From: Arachidicoccus sp. | GTDB lineage: Bacteria; Bacteroidota; Bacteroidia; Chitinophagales; Chitinophagaceae | Direction: 5' to 3' | Assembly (NCBI GenBank): GCA_028283605.1 | Contig: JAPWKH010000033.1 | Location: forward strand, 124,001-188,000 | Length of the DNA stretch: 64,000 nucleotides | In this document: positions 34,914 to 45,222 of the stretch, one piece after another | Layout: every line of letters starts with the position of its first letter | Position numbering within the stretch: position 1 is the first letter of the stretch | The notes under the pieces: model-generated | What the model was told of the DNA's origin: nothing | Seen by the model: only the letters and a program-made list of their open reading frames with translations | Databases searched by the model: none | Made by a program: the position numbers and the translations under genes

Positions 34914-37127
34914 TTAATTCTTTATTGAGCCGATGAGTTTTTGCATTTCTTCTACAAAAAATTTATGATCAATTTGCTGTTGCTTAATAAAGCTGTTGTC
35001 CGAAAATTTTCCGAGCACTTTATCCATTTCAAGTTGATTGGCATACATCATTTTTCGGAAAGGATTGGTATAATCTTTTTTGCGTGAGCCGGCAATGTCC
35101 GTAACCACAGATTCCTTTGTTGCAATTAATTCGTTAATTAGTTTTATCAATGTCTCTTTATCGATATTCTTCAATTGTATTTCTTTGATTTCTTCCAAAG
35201 ATGCAAGAGCGTGCAGCAATTTTTCTTTCGAATAATTTTGCCCTTCCCGCTGATATTGCGCATGAATTTCGTCCCAGGAATTTATTTTTTTATCATGAAT
35301 GTTTTTTCTCAATGCCAATACATTTTCTTCGGGAATAAGCTGTCCGCCAACATTCAGCCAGTTTTTTCTTTCATATTTTTCAGCAAGAAATTCTTTCAGT
35401 TTTTTTACAGATAAAATATTTTTTTCCTGAATAAAACTGACCAGATGCTGAATGCCATACATAGCAATCATTTGCTTAAATATGTGATAGGATTTCCGCA
35501 CTTTAATAATTTTCACTTCACGTTTTGCATTTTCAAATCCTTCGGCTAAAACGCTGTATTCATCAATGTTTATGCTATCATCATGTAATATTTTTTTGCC
35601 GATATTTTTATATTCTTCCTGAGATAAAGAATTATAATTTTTTTCATCGGCGCTATACGCTTTCCCTGTAAAAATCTCTAACAATTCAATGGAACGAAAC
35701 ATTTCATTTACTGTATCAGGCGCTAAAAAATCATACTCCAAATGCTGTATTTTTTCAATGCGCTGATCTCTGTCATTGTATTTCCATGCATTGCGCGTAA
35801 GCGCGTACATATTGTACATGAACCAATAAGCGGGCATTATTATTAATTGATTTTTTTCAAGATCAAGACTGATTAATGAAAACGGAATTGGAATATTTAA
35901 TTCATAATTATAATCGCCTTTTGCCAACATTGTAAAACTTGCAAATTTTGAATTATGCTTAAGGCTTACACATAAAGCCGGCCAGAAACCGCGCCCCGAA
36001 AGGATTTCGCCATCTGCGCCTCTTGAATTATGATTAGAGCCAATTGTTGCGCCTGCCGGAATATTGCTTTGCCCCAACACAGTTGCCGCACACAAAAATG
36101 AATTATTATGATGTTGCTCATGTCCCGGAAATATCAATGAATTCAATACTTCGCAACAAGAAATGGTTGCATTGTTGCCCAAAAAAGAATTGATAAGCCG
36201 TGCGCCGTATTTTAATTGTGTATGCGATGCGGTAACAAAACGAACCGCCTTTACGCCGTAAAAAATTCTGCTGCCAAAGCCGATGCAGCCGTTTACCAAT
36301 TCGCAGCCTTCGCCAATTTGCGTGCGGCCTTCTTCTCCCGAATTGATGGTAAGGTTTTTTAATTTGTTTGCGCCTTTGATATATGCGTCCGATCCAATCC
36401 AGACATCTTTGATAATATTGGTATTTTTAATGACTGTTCTGTCTCCGATTTTTCCGTAATAGCCACGTTCAGTTTTAAATTCATTCTCCGTAAATTCAAC
36501 AAATCTTTCCAGAAGTTTTTTATCATCGCGGTATTTACTCCAAAGCCACGCATCTCCCGGCAGCATACTGTTGAAAGGCAATATTTTTCTGCCGCCGTTT
36601 TCATTGCAAAGCTCCAGCCATATACGAATACTTTCTTCTTCGCCATCTTTCACAATACCGTTGCCGAATTTGGCAATATCTGTTGTTTGAATTTCGTCGA
36701 TATTAGCAAGAATCACTTCGTTGCCGATGATATAATGAGATAGATAATGCACATTATTAATTACACAATTGTCGCCGATGTCACTGCTTATAATTGTTGA
36801 ATCATACAGGCCTACAGCAACTTTCAGCTTACTGAATTCAAGAAAAAACGGCTCTAATTTTCCGATGCGAACCAAACCGTAAAACTTGCAATTCTTAACC
36901 AGTTCAGGATTAAATTCATTTGATACAAGAATATTATTCCAGTTATCACTTGTATTTCTGTTACGCACCAACGCTTCGATTTCAAACGCGCTGAGTTTTC
37001 TATAAGCAATACCTGTGCGGTTTTGAAGATTGCGCAAATAATATTCGTCTTTTCCCTTCGGTATATATTTTTTATCGATAAAGTTATATCCCAAAGAATC
37101 GACAGGAAGCTTGATAATGTTGTTCAT
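34914..37127 (-). CDS. DUF4954 family left-handed beta-helix protein
   Basis: The 737-residue protein has an N-terminal half dominated by hexapeptide-like repeats of the left-handed beta-helix kind (about residues 95-390, for example IIGNEVILANI, TINSGEEGRTQIGEGCELVNGCIG), followed by a helical C-terminal half. DUF4954 proteins are found mainly in Bacteroidota and spirochaetes and are often annotated as nucleotide-sugar pyrophosphorylase-like. No nucleotidyltransferase domain is visible. It lies directly behind glmS on the same strand, which hints at a part in amino-sugar metabolism. Confidence 0.8.
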   Translation of the reverse strand: MNNIIKLPVDSLGYNFIDKKYIPKGKDEYYLRNLQNRTGIAYRKLSAFEIEALVRNRNTSDNWNNILVSNEFNPELVKNCKFYGLVRIGKLEPFFLEFSKLKVAVGLYDSTIISSDIGDNCVINNVHYLSHYIIGNEVILANIDEIQTTDIAKFGNGIVKDGEEESIRIWLELCNENGGRKILPFNSMLPGDAWLWSKYRDDKKLLERFVEFTENEFKTERGYYGKIGDRTVIKNTNIIKDVWIGSDAYIKGANKLKNLTINSGEEGRTQIGEGCELVNGCIGFGSRIFYGVKAVRFVTASHTQLKYGARLINSFLGNNATISCCEVLNSLIFPGHEQHHNNSFLCAATVLGQSNIPAGATIGSNHNSRGADGEILSGRGFWPALCVSLKHNSKFASFTMLAKGDYNYELNIPIPFSLISLDLEKNQLIIMPAYWFMYNMYALTRNAWKYNDRDQRIEKIQHLEYDFLAPDTVNEMFRSIELLEIFTGKAYSADEKNYNSLSQEEYKNIGKKILHDDSINIDEYSVLAEGFENAKREVKIIKVRKSYHIFKQMIAMYGIQHLVSFIQEKNILSVKKLKEFLAEKYERKNWLNVGGQLIPEENVLALRKNIHDKKINSWDEIHAQYQREGQNYSKEKLLHALASLEEIKEIQLKNIDKETLIKLINELIATKESVVTDIAGSRKKDYTNPFRKMMYANQLEMDKVLGKFSDNSFIKQQQIDHKFFVEEMQKLIGSIKN

Positions 37128-37151
37128 TATTATGAAGTAAAAAGTGAAAAC

Positions 37152-37183
37152 AAAAAGTAAAAAATGTTTTGGATTTACTTTTT
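37152..37183 (-). terminator. Weak hairpin between glmS and the DUF4954 gene
   Basis: A perfect 10-bp stem (37152-37161 and 37174-37183) with a 12-nt loop follows the glmS stop by 18 bp. It has only one G-C pair per arm, and the minus-strand tail is a short T run, so it may attenuate rather than stop transcription. Confidence 0.3.
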
Positions 37184-37200
37184 ATTTTTAAATTAATTCA

Positions 37201-39036
37201 TTATTCCACTGTTACAGATTTCGCCAGATTGCGCGGCATGTCTACATTGCAGCCTCTTGCTATACCGATGTGATAAGACAAAAGCTGCAAAGGAATCACA
37301 TTTAAAATCGGCGCAATGATTTCATCTGCTTCGGGAATAACGATTACATGATCGGCGAGTTTCGGTGTTACGGTATCATTTTCATTTATTACCGCAATTA
37401 CTTTTCCTTTACGTGCTTTTATCTCCTGGATATTGCTGATAATCTTTTCGTGATAAACATCTTTCGTTGCAATAAAAACTACCGGCAAATTTTCATCCAC
37501 CAACGCGATTGGGCCGTGCTTCATTTCTGCTGCAGGATATCCTTCTGCATGGATATAAGAAATTTCTTTCAATTTTAAAGCGCCTTCCAATGCGATAGGA
37601 AAATTATAACCACGGCCGAGAAAAAGCGCGTTGCTGCTATCTTTCAGGGCTTCTGCAATTAACCTGATAGAATCATTTTGCTGTAATATAATCTCTGCTT
37701 TTTCGGGAACGAGTGAAAGCTCGTTGCACAAATGCAAATATCTTTCTTCGCTGATGGTTTGTTTATAAAAAGCTATTTTAAATGCGATCATCATCAATGC
37801 AGCCAATTGCCCGGTAAATGCTTTTGTGCTTGCCACACCAATTTCAGGCCCGGCATGTGTATAAACGCCTGTGTGTGATATGCGCGCGATAGACGAACCT
37901 ACTACATTTACAATGCCCATAATAATGGCGCCTTGTTCTTTCGCTTTTTCAATAGCAACAATAGTGTCGGCCGTTTCCCCACTTTGAGAAATAGCAATCA
38001 TCATATCGCCTTTATTCACGATCGGATTTCTGTACCTGAATTCGGAAGCATACTCTACTTCAACAGGAATTCTGCAGGTTTCTTCTATAATATATTCCGC
38101 TACCAAACCCGCATGCCAACTGGTTCCGCACGCAATGATGATGATTCTGGGAGCATTGGAAATTTCATCCAGATATTTTTCTACTCCGCTTAAATTGATA
38201 TATCCTTTTTCTGCATTCAATCTTCCGCGAAGGCAATCGAATATTGTTTTAGGCTGTTCAAAAATTTCTTTCAGCATAAAATGATCATAACCGCTTTTTT
38301 CAATAGCGTCAAGCTCCAAATCCAATTCGGTAATGAATGGAGTTTGTTTTTCATTACCCAGATTTTTCAATGTCAACTCATCGGGGCGCACAATTGCAAT
38401 TTCGTAATCGTTTACGTAAACTACTTCTTTCGTATATTCTATAATCGGAGAAGCATCCGAAGCTAAAAAATGCTCGTTTTTTCCAATGCCGATTACTAAA
38501 GGGCTTCCTTTACGCGCAGCAATAATTGTTTCCGGATTTTTTTGTTCAATCAATAAAATACAATATGCGCCCACAACACGTTTCAGCGCAATGCGAACAG
38601 CTTCTTCGAGATTACCGCCGTTATTGATATAAATGTCTTCTATAAAATTGAGAAGGACTTCCGTATCTGTATCACTTTTAAAAGTGTAGCCTTTATTTGT
38701 CAGTTCTTCTTTTAAGGATATGTAATTTTCAATAATACCGTTATGAATCATCGCAATTTCGCCGCTTCGGGATAAGTGCGGATGCGCATTCCTGTCGGAA
38801 GGTTCGCCGTGAGTAGCCCAGCGCGTATGGCCGATAGCAGTATGGCCTTGTACATTTTTACCTATTACAAATTCTTCTAAATCGGCAACCTTTCCTTGTT
38901 TTTTATATAGATTAATTTTCCCGTTTATTATCGCGATTCCCGCACTGTCATAGCCTCGGTATTCCAAGCGTTGTAAGCCTTTTATAATTACAGGATAGGC
39001 TTGGCGAGGACCCACATAACCGACTATTCCACACAT
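37201..39036 (-). CDS. glmS: Glutamine-fructose-6-phosphate aminotransferase (isomerizing)
   Basis: GlmS makes glucosamine-6-phosphate from fructose-6-phosphate and glutamine, the first step to UDP-GlcNAc. The 611-residue protein starts MCGIVGYVG with the catalytic N-terminal Cys of the class II amidotransferase domain (GHTRWATHGEPSDRNAHPH follows) and ends with two SIS domains (IACGTSWHAGLVAEY, MIAISQSGETADT) and the conserved ending DMPRNLAKSVTVE. No glmS ribozyme was seen upstream; the leader is only about 30 nt. Confidence 0.98.
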   Translation of the reverse strand: MCGIVGYVGPRQAYPVIIKGLQRLEYRGYDSAGIAIINGKINLYKKQGKVADLEEFVIGKNVQGHTAIGHTRWATHGEPSDRNAHPHLSRSGEIAMIHNGIIENYISLKEELTNKGYTFKSDTDTEVLLNFIEDIYINNGGNLEEAVRIALKRVVGAYCILLIEQKNPETIIAARKGSPLVIGIGKNEHFLASDASPIIEYTKEVVYVNDYEIAIVRPDELTLKNLGNEKQTPFITELDLELDAIEKSGYDHFMLKEIFEQPKTIFDCLRGRLNAEKGYINLSGVEKYLDEISNAPRIIIIACGTSWHAGLVAEYIIEETCRIPVEVEYASEFRYRNPIVNKGDMMIAISQSGETADTIVAIEKAKEQGAIIMGIVNVVGSSIARISHTGVYTHAGPEIGVASTKAFTGQLAALMMIAFKIAFYKQTISEERYLHLCNELSLVPEKAEIILQQNDSIRLIAEALKDSSNALFLGRGYNFPIALEGALKLKEISYIHAEGYPAAEMKHGPIALVDENLPVVFIATKDVYHEKIISNIQEIKARKGKVIAVINENDTVTPKLADHVIVIPEADEIIAPILNVIPLQLLSYHIGIARGCNVDMPRNLAKSVTVE

Positions 39037-39068
39037 AGATTTTAGATTTTTATTTTATACACAAAAGG

Positions 39069-39076
39069 CAAATATA
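39069..39076 (-). promoter_or_regulatory. -7 promoter box of glmS
   Basis: TATATTTG on the minus strand, 33 bp upstream of the glmS ATG, matches TAnnTTTG. No TTG at the usual -33 distance. Confidence 0.45.
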
Positions 39077-39132
39077 AAAAATCAAACGTTTGCGTAGTTT
39101 TATTATTGTGTGGATTTTTAATTACACTACAT

Positions 39133-39162
39133 AAAAAAGCTGCACAATTTGTACAGCTTTAA
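39133..39162 (-). terminator. Rho-independent terminator after rpsT
   Basis: An 11-bp stem with one C-A mismatch (39136-39146 and 39150-39160) lies 25 bp after the rpsT stop. On the minus strand it ends in six T, the classic form. Confidence 0.8.
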
Positions 39163-39185
39163 AATATAATTATTTTAATAATTTT

Positions 39186-39452
39186 TTATGCAGTTTTATG
39201 CAAATGGAATTCAGTTTTACGTGCAAGTTTACTCTTTAAATTGCTTGCTTTGTTTTTATGGATAATACCGCGTTTTGCCAATTTGTCTATCATAGAAACT
39301 GTCAAAGGCAATGCTGCGTCATAAGCGGCATCATCAGCCGACGCTTTTAAAGTGCGAATTGCATTACGGGTTGTTTTGCCATAATAACGGTTGCTGTCTC
39401 TGCGTTTTGCTGCCTGACGAACATCTTTTTTGGTAGCTTTATGATTTGCCAT
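39186..39452 (-). CDS. rpsT: 30S ribosomal protein S20
   Basis: The 88-residue basic protein begins MANHKATKKDVRQAAKRRDSNR and contains KRGIIHKNKASNLKSKLARK, the S20 signature near the C-terminus. It is monocistronic, with its own -7 box and a strong terminator. Confidence 0.96.
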   Translation of the reverse strand: MANHKATKKDVRQAAKRRDSNRYYGKTTRNAIRTLKASADDAAYDAALPLTVSMIDKLAKRGIIHKNKASNLKSKLARKTEFHLHKTA

Positions 39453-39490
39453 TCTAAATTTCTTTTTATAGTAATTTTTCTATCGGAGCG

Positions 39491-39498
39491 CAAAGGTA
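39491..39498 (-). promoter_or_regulatory. -7 promoter box of rpsT
   Basis: TACCTTTG on the minus strand lies 38 bp upstream of the rpsT ATG and matches TAnnTTTG. The -33 element is not clear. Confidence 0.5.
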
Positions 39499-39702
39499 TG
39501 GGATTTTTTTATTCAGAAGAAATTTTTTAATTAATTTATTTGCGGATATGCATTTCATTATAGAACGATTCGAAAACTTATTATTTTACGAATATATTTT
39601 TTTCAATATAGAAATATTTGCATTACATTGTAAATAATTGGAAAAAACTTTAGTAATTGAATAAAACCATGAACTATTTCCCAATTTTAAAAACCAATTT
39701 AT

Positions 39703-40551
39703 ATGACTTGCACAATTATGAAATATTTGGGATGTATTTTTCTTTTAACATTCTCTTTTTCTTGTAAAAAAGTAGTTTTTACAAATTCTGACAACCCTCC
39801 GATAGATTCTGTAAATAGTAACACAGCTTATGTTTCTTCTATGAGAATATTCCAGCCTCATAAACAAAAAATTGATTCATTTTCTTTTGATGCATCTAAA
39901 AGATTAACTAAGTTTAATCAATATGTCTTTGATACTTCCAATGGACAACCCGTTAAGGATAGCATGCTTGCAGTTTTTGTGTACAGTTCTAAAGAAACTA
40001 CACCCAACTCTTACGTGCTATATTTTAGCGACAAGACTTCCCAAACACATTTATTGAGCTACGACAATAAAGGAAGAATTATAAAAGACACCAGTGGAGA
40101 TACACACTTTGTAACCTATTATTCTTATCCTGCAAACAAAATAGCATTTACTATTTATTTCGAAGGAGAGATAAGTGATAGCCAGGACGATACTTTATCG
40201 TTTACGAATGGAAATGTGACGTCTGAAAGGATTTATTTTACAGATGGTACTGATAAGGAATTATCAGGGGATTTACACACACAATATTCATCTTTAAAGA
40301 GTCCCACTTATTATTCGTCAATCGTGAATTCATTTGGTCAGTTATTAAATATTCTAAGTACAGAATCTTTCGTCGAATTTATGGGTTGGCGGAACTATGA
40401 ATCTAAAAACCTTTTTAATATTCTATCAGGAACAGCATCAGATGAGTACCAAACAATAACCTTCGACTGGACAACTGATAATAAAGGAAATGTTGTAAAA
40501 GGAGTAGGACGAAATAATTCAAAGTATTCCTATCAATTTTATTATTATTAA
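39703..40551 (+). CDS. Hypothetical lipoprotein
   Basis: The protein has a lipoprotein signal peptide with the lipobox SFSC followed by KK. The ATG at 39718 (MKYLGCIFLLTFSFSC) is the more likely start than the one at 39703, which adds five residues. The mature part, about 260 residues, is polar and beta-rich with YD-like strand patterns (HLLSYDNKGRIIKDT, ITFDWTTDNKGNV), similar to DUF4595-type Bacteroidota lipoproteins. It is flanked by long AT-rich gaps and stands alone. Function unknown. Confidence 0.7.
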   Translation: MTCTIMKYLGCIFLLTFSFSCKKVVFTNSDNPPIDSVNSNTAYVSSMRIFQPHKQKIDSFSFDASKRLTKFNQYVFDTSNGQPVKDSMLAVFVYSSKETTPNSYVLYFSDKTSQTHLLSYDNKGRIIKDTSGDTHFVTYYSYPANKIAFTIYFEGEISDSQDDTLSFTNGNVTSERIYFTDGTDKELSGDLHTQYSSLKSPTYYSSIVNSFGQLLNILSTESFVEFMGWRNYESKNLFNILSGTASDEYQTITFDWTTDNKGNVVKGVGRNNSKYSYQFYYY

Positions 40552-40830
40552 CCCATGTTCGGTTCAAGCGATAATATATTTGGCAATTAATACATTTCGA
40601 TAGTCTTTGCTACAAGCTGTATAATTAAATTATTCAAACCTTTATTTTGCATAACCCCATTTGGTAAACATTCTCGTTTAAAAAAATTACCGAATATTAG
40701 GCTTTTATTAAACGATTAATTAATGATATTTGCAAATCAAAATAAATCATTGTTAGTTAAAATTGGATAAAATAAAAGCCGGACTTTTGCTTTTCAAATT
40801 ATTCAATACAACATTATAAATAAAATAGAG

Positions 40831-43578
40831 ATGAAGGATTTCTCTTATATCACAAACTCACATCCGGCGTTTATTGAGAATTTATATTCAGATTTTGTAA
40901 AAGACCCGCAAAGCGTTGATCCGGAATTAAAAAAATTTTTTGAAGGATTCGATTTTGCTGTTGCGCATGAAAACGGCGTTGCTTCTAACGGAAACGGTGT
41001 TGCAAGTAAACCTGTAGATGCTTCCGCTTTAGAAAAAGAATTTAAGGTTTATAATCTTATTCAATCCTATCGGCAAAAAGGGCATTTGATTGCCAAAACA
41101 AATCCTGTTCGTCCGCGCAAAGACCGGCATGCCAATTTGGATATAAAATATTTCGGATTAGCAGATGAGGATTTAAATTCAACTTTTCAGGCAGGTGAAT
41201 TTGCCGGCTTGAAGAATGCTACGCTAAAACAAATCATTACACATCTTCAAAGTATATATTGTGAATCGGTAGGAGTGGAGTTTACTTATGTAACCGATCC
41301 TGAAGTGTATGAGTGGATTGTAAATGCATCGGAAAAAACTTTGTTGGAAACGCCTTCATTGCAAAAGCGCAAGCGAATGCTTGAAAAAATTAATCAAGGT
41401 GTAATTTTTGAAAAATTTCTTCATACAAAATATATAGGCCAAAAAAGATTTTCGCTTGAAGGCGGCGAATCCCTGATACCTGCATTGGACGCGGCAATAC
41501 ACACTGCTGCCGCCCACGACGTGAAAGAAGCTGTAATCGCTATGGCGCATCGTGGAAGATTGAATGTTTTGGCAAATATTTTAGGTAAAACCTATGAGCA
41601 GATTTTCAGCGAATTTGAAGGAATTGTTCCTGCCGATAAAACGCAAGGCGGAGGAGATGTTAAATATCATTTGGGTTTCAGAAGCGATTATGCAACAGAT
41701 ACAGGGAAAAAAATAAATTTACAGCTTTGTGCAAATCCTTCTCATCTTGAAGTTGTTGATCCGATTGCTTTAGGCTTTGCACGTTCAAAAGCCAATGTTT
41801 TGTATGATTATGATTATGACAAAATATTACCAATTTTAATACATGGAGATGCAGCCGTTGCCGGGCAAGGGATTATTTATGAAATAGCTCAGATGAGCGA
41901 ATTGGAAGGTTATAATGTAGGTGGTACAATCCATATTGTTATTAATAATCAAATTGGGTTTACTACAGATTATAAAGATGCACGCAGTTCCGATTATTGC
42001 ACATCTATTGCAAGTGTTACAAAATCTCCGGTATTCCATGTAAATGGAGATGATATAGAAGCGGTGGTTAAATCCGTTGAGATAGCTACTGAATTTCGTC
42101 AAAAATTCAATAAAGATATTTATATAGATATATTGTGTTATCGTCGTCATGGCCACAATGAAGGCGACGAACCCAAATTCACACAACCACAACTGTATGC
42201 GTTAATCGATAAGCATCCAAACCCAAGAGAGGTATATACAAAATTTCTTTCTCTGCATGGAGAACAAGAAGCGCAGCAATTGGCGAAAGAAATGGAAACC
42301 AAATTCTGGAACGATTTGCAGGAACGATTTGACGAAGTAAAACAAAAACCAAAGCCATACAATTTACAAGCGCCAGAAGAATGGTGGCAAAAACTTCGAT
42401 ATTCTACGCCTAAAGATTTTGAACAATCGCCGATTACTTCTATATCAAAGGAAGAAGTATTCTCTTTAGTAAATAAACTTTTGCAATGGCCGGAAAATTT
42501 TCATCCTTTAAGAAAAGTAAAAAAATTATTAGAAGATAAAAAAGCGCTTTTTGATAAAGAAAATAAAATCGATTGGGGCACTGCAGAATTACTTGCGTAT
42601 GCAAGCCTTATAGTAGATGATAAAAATGTACGCTTAAGTGGGGAAGACGTGAAGCGTGGAACTTTTGCACACCGCCATGCTATTTTATTTGATGAGAATG
42701 ATAATAGCGAATACAACCGGCTTGATAATCTTAAAGAAAATCAAACAACACAATTTCGTGTATATAATTCTTTATTAAGCGAATATGCCGTAATGGGTTT
42801 TGAATATGGAGTTGCCATGGCAAACCCGAATGTGCTGGCAATATGGGAAGCTCAATATGGTGATTTTGCAAATGGCGCTCAAATGGTAATTGACCAATAT
42901 GTTTCCAGTGCAGAATCCAAATGGGGCTTGATGAGCGGCGTTGTGATTTTATTGCCACATGGTTACGAAGGAAGCGGCCCTGACCATTCCAGCGCACGTT
43001 TGGAAAGATATTTACAATCCTGCGCAGAAGATAATATGGTAATTACAAATATTACCACAGCAGCCAACTTCTTCCATGCATTGCGCAGGCAACTGACATG
43101 GGAATTCCGTAAGCCTTTAATCAATATGTCTCCCAAAGCCAATTTAAGACATCCCGGTAGTTATAGTGATGTTGAAGAATTTACCCAAGGTGGTTTTAAA
43201 GAAGTAATTGATGATGCATCGGCGAAAGCAGATGAAGTAAAGAAAGTATTGCTTTGCTCGGGTAAATTATATTTCGATTTATTGGAAAGAAAAGAAAAAG
43301 AAAACAGAACTGATATTGCTTTAATCCGTCTGGAACAAATATATCCTTTGCCAGAAAAACAATTAAAAGCATTGCACGATAAGTATAAAAACGCTATATG
43401 GTTCTGGGTGCAAGAAGAACCTTTAAATATGGGGGCAGCATCGTTCCTGCAAACTAATTTTAAAGCATTTCCTTATGGCATTATCAGCCGCAATGCAAGT
43501 GCGTCTACAGCTACAGGTTATATGAAAGTGCATAAAGTAGAGCAGGAAGAAATATTAGATACTGCATTTACAATTTGA
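40831..43578 (+). CDS. sucA: 2-oxoglutarate dehydrogenase E1 component
   Basis: E1o decarboxylates 2-oxoglutarate with thiamine diphosphate in the citric acid cycle. The 915-residue protein has the E1o N-terminus (FIENLYSDFVKDPQSVDPE), the active-site AMAHRGRLNVLANIL, the ThDP motif GDAAVAGQGIIYE...NNQIGFTT, and the transketolase-like C-terminal domain (GVVILLPHGYEGSGPDHSS). The E2 gene follows 53 bp downstream. An E3 gene is not in the window. Confidence 0.97.
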   Translation: MKDFSYITNSHPAFIENLYSDFVKDPQSVDPELKKFFEGFDFAVAHENGVASNGNGVASKPVDASALEKEFKVYNLIQSYRQKGHLIAKTNPVRPRKDRHANLDIKYFGLADEDLNSTFQAGEFAGLKNATLKQIITHLQSIYCESVGVEFTYVTDPEVYEWIVNASEKTLLETPSLQKRKRMLEKINQGVIFEKFLHTKYIGQKRFSLEGGESLIPALDAAIHTAAAHDVKEAVIAMAHRGRLNVLANILGKTYEQIFSEFEGIVPADKTQGGGDVKYHLGFRSDYATDTGKKINLQLCANPSHLEVVDPIALGFARSKANVLYDYDYDKILPILIHGDAAVAGQGIIYEIAQMSELEGYNVGGTIHIVINNQIGFTTDYKDARSSDYCTSIASVTKSPVFHVNGDDIEAVVKSVEIATEFRQKFNKDIYIDILCYRRHGHNEGDEPKFTQPQLYALIDKHPNPREVYTKFLSLHGEQEAQQLAKEMETKFWNDLQERFDEVKQKPKPYNLQAPEEWWQKLRYSTPKDFEQSPITSISKEEVFSLVNKLLQWPENFHPLRKVKKLLEDKKALFDKENKIDWGTAELLAYASLIVDDKNVRLSGEDVKRGTFAHRHAILFDENDNSEYNRLDNLKENQTTQFRVYNSLLSEYAVMGFEYGVAMANPNVLAIWEAQYGDFANGAQMVIDQYVSSAESKWGLMSGVVILLPHGYEGSGPDHSSARLERYLQSCAEDNMVITNITTAANFFHALRRQLTWEFRKPLINMSPKANLRHPGSYSDVEEFTQGGFKEVIDDASAKADEVKKVLLCSGKLYFDLLERKEKENRTDIALIRLEQIYPLPEKQLKALHDKYKNAIWFWVQEEPLNMGAASFLQTNFKAFPYGIISRNASASTATGYMKVHKVEQEEILDTAFTI

Positions 43579-43631
43579 TATTTTGATGATATAATTATAA
43601 CTTAGAAAAATTGCGATAACTAATTCTTTAT

Positions 43632-45212
43632 ATGATAGACATAAAAGTACCAACAGTAGGAGAATCAATCAGTGAGGTAACATTAATCAAATGGGTAAAA
43701 AATAACGGAGAATATGTAAACCGCGATGAAGTAATTGCGGAGTTGGAGAGTGAAAAAGCAACCTTTGAAGTAAATGCTGAACAAGCAGGCATTTTACATA
43801 CCATTGCAGAAGTGGATCAAACATTGGAGATAGGAGATGTGCTTGCACAAATTGATGAAACCGCGGCAAAACCGTCCGGAGAAAATGCAGCAACTACCAC
43901 ATCGCAACCGGTTGAAGAAAGCAAACAAGAAGAAGTGGTTGTTGCTTCTGAACCTGCAAAAGCGGCAGGCAAAGGCGTGATCGAAATAAAAGTACCTACT
44001 GTTGGAGAATCTATCAGTGAAGTTACATTGGCTAAATGGTTAAAGAAAGAAGGAGATTTGGTAAAACGTGACGAACCCATCGCTGAATTTGAAAGCGAAA
44101 AAGCAACTTTTGAACTCAACGCGGAAGAAGCCGGAAAACTTACTATTGTAGCTAAAGAGGAAGATGTATTGCAAATAGGAGATGTGGTTGCAAAAATTGA
44201 TACGGATGTTGCTGTGGCTTCTGCAAGCCCAAGCCTTTCAGCGCCTGTGGTAAAAGAAGCGCCCGTATCTTCTGAAACTAAAGCTGCTGTAAGTGCAGCT
44301 CCGGTAGTTTCAGTTCCTAATGACTTAAAGGCAACTCCGGTAGCATCAGCTATTATTGCAGATAAAAAAGTAGATACTAAATCTATACAGCCAAGCGGGG
44401 AAGGAGGCAAAATATTAAAGGCAGATGTATTGGCAGCTTTGGCAAATCCGGGCAAACAAACTTTTGCAGGCGCAGAACTTTTTTCTCGCAGCGAACGCCG
44501 CGAAAAAATGAGCAACCTTCGCAAAACCATCAGCCGTCGTTTGGTGGAATCTAAAAATACAACTGCAATGCTTACCACTTTTAATGAAGTGGATATGACA
44601 CGCATTCTCGACATTCGGAAACAATATAAAGATAAATTCAAAGAACAGCATGGCGTGAATCTCGGCTTCATGAGTTTCTTTACAAAAGCCTGTGCAGTGG
44701 CTTTGAGCGAATGGCCTTCCGTAAACGCTTATATCGACGGTAATGAATTGGTATATCATGATTATGCAGATATCAGCATTGCGGTAAGTACGCCTAAAGG
44801 TTTGACGGTTCCGGTTATTCGTAACGCGGAAAGTAAAAGTTTTGCCGAGATAGAAAAAGATGTGGTAGACTTAGCTACTAAGGCACGCAACGGGAAATTG
44901 GGCATGGAAGAATTGCAAGGCGGCACTTTTACAATTACCAACGGTGGCGTATTCGGAAGTTTGTTAAGCACGCCTATTATCAATTTACCTCAAAGCGCAA
45001 TTCTCGGCATGCACAAAACGCAGGAACGTCCGATAGCATTAAACGGACAAGTCGTTATTCGTCCCATGATGTACATTGCATTGAGCTATGATCATCGTAT
45101 TATCGATGGCAGGGAAAGCGTAAGTTTTCTTGTTCGTGTAAAAGAATTATTGGAAAATCCGGAACTGATATTATTCAGCAAAAATCCAATTCAGGCATTA
45201 TTGGAATTATAA
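43632..45212 (+). CDS. sucB: 2-oxoglutarate dehydrogenase E2 (succinyltransferase) with two lipoyl domains
   Basis: The 526-residue protein holds two N-terminal lipoyl domains, each starting [15 protein letters not shown] and each with ESEKATFE around the lipoylated lysine (Lys42 and Lys157), joined by an Ala/Glu-rich linker. A peripheral-subunit-binding domain follows ([15 protein letters not shown]...[12 protein letters not shown]), then the catalytic domain with [17 protein letters not shown]2o proteins usually have one lipoyl domain, so the duplication is notable. It is cotranscribed with sucA. Confidence 0.94.
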   Translation: MIDIKVPTVGESISEVTLIKWVKNNGEYVNRDEVIAELESEKATFEVNAEQAGILHTIAEVDQTLEIGDVLAQIDETAAKPSGENAATTTSQPVEESKQEEVVVASEPAKAAGKGVIEIKVPTVGESISEVTLAKWLKKEGDLVKRDEPIAEFESEKATFELNAEEAGKLTIVAKEEDVLQIGDVVAKIDTDVAVASASPSLSAPVVKEAPVSSETKAAVSAAPVVSVPNDLKATPVASAIIADKKVDTKSIQPSGEGGKILKADVLAALANPGKQTFAGAELFSRSERREKMSNLRKTISRRLVESKNTTAMLTTFNEVDMTRILDIRKQYKDKFKEQHGVNLGFMSFFTKACAVALSEWPSVNAYIDGNELVYHDYADISIAVSTPKGLTVPVIRNAESKSFAEIEKDVVDLATKARNGKLGMEELQGGTFTITNGGVFGSLLSTPIINLPQSAILGMHKTQERPIALNGQVVIRPMMYIALSYDHRIIDGRESVSFLVRVKELLENPELILFSKNPIQALLEL

Positions 45213-45222
45213 ATTTATTACT

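Noticed and set aside
38990-39036. glmS ribozyme or riboswitch
   Set aside because: The space between the likely transcription start and the glmS ATG is only about 30 nt, too short, and nothing conserved was seen.
43817-44671. 284-codon open frame antisense to sucB
   Set aside because: It lies wholly within the lipoyl and linker region of sucB, is Ser/Thr/Ala-rich as expected of a reversed Ala/Glu/Lys-rich gene, and has no family signature.
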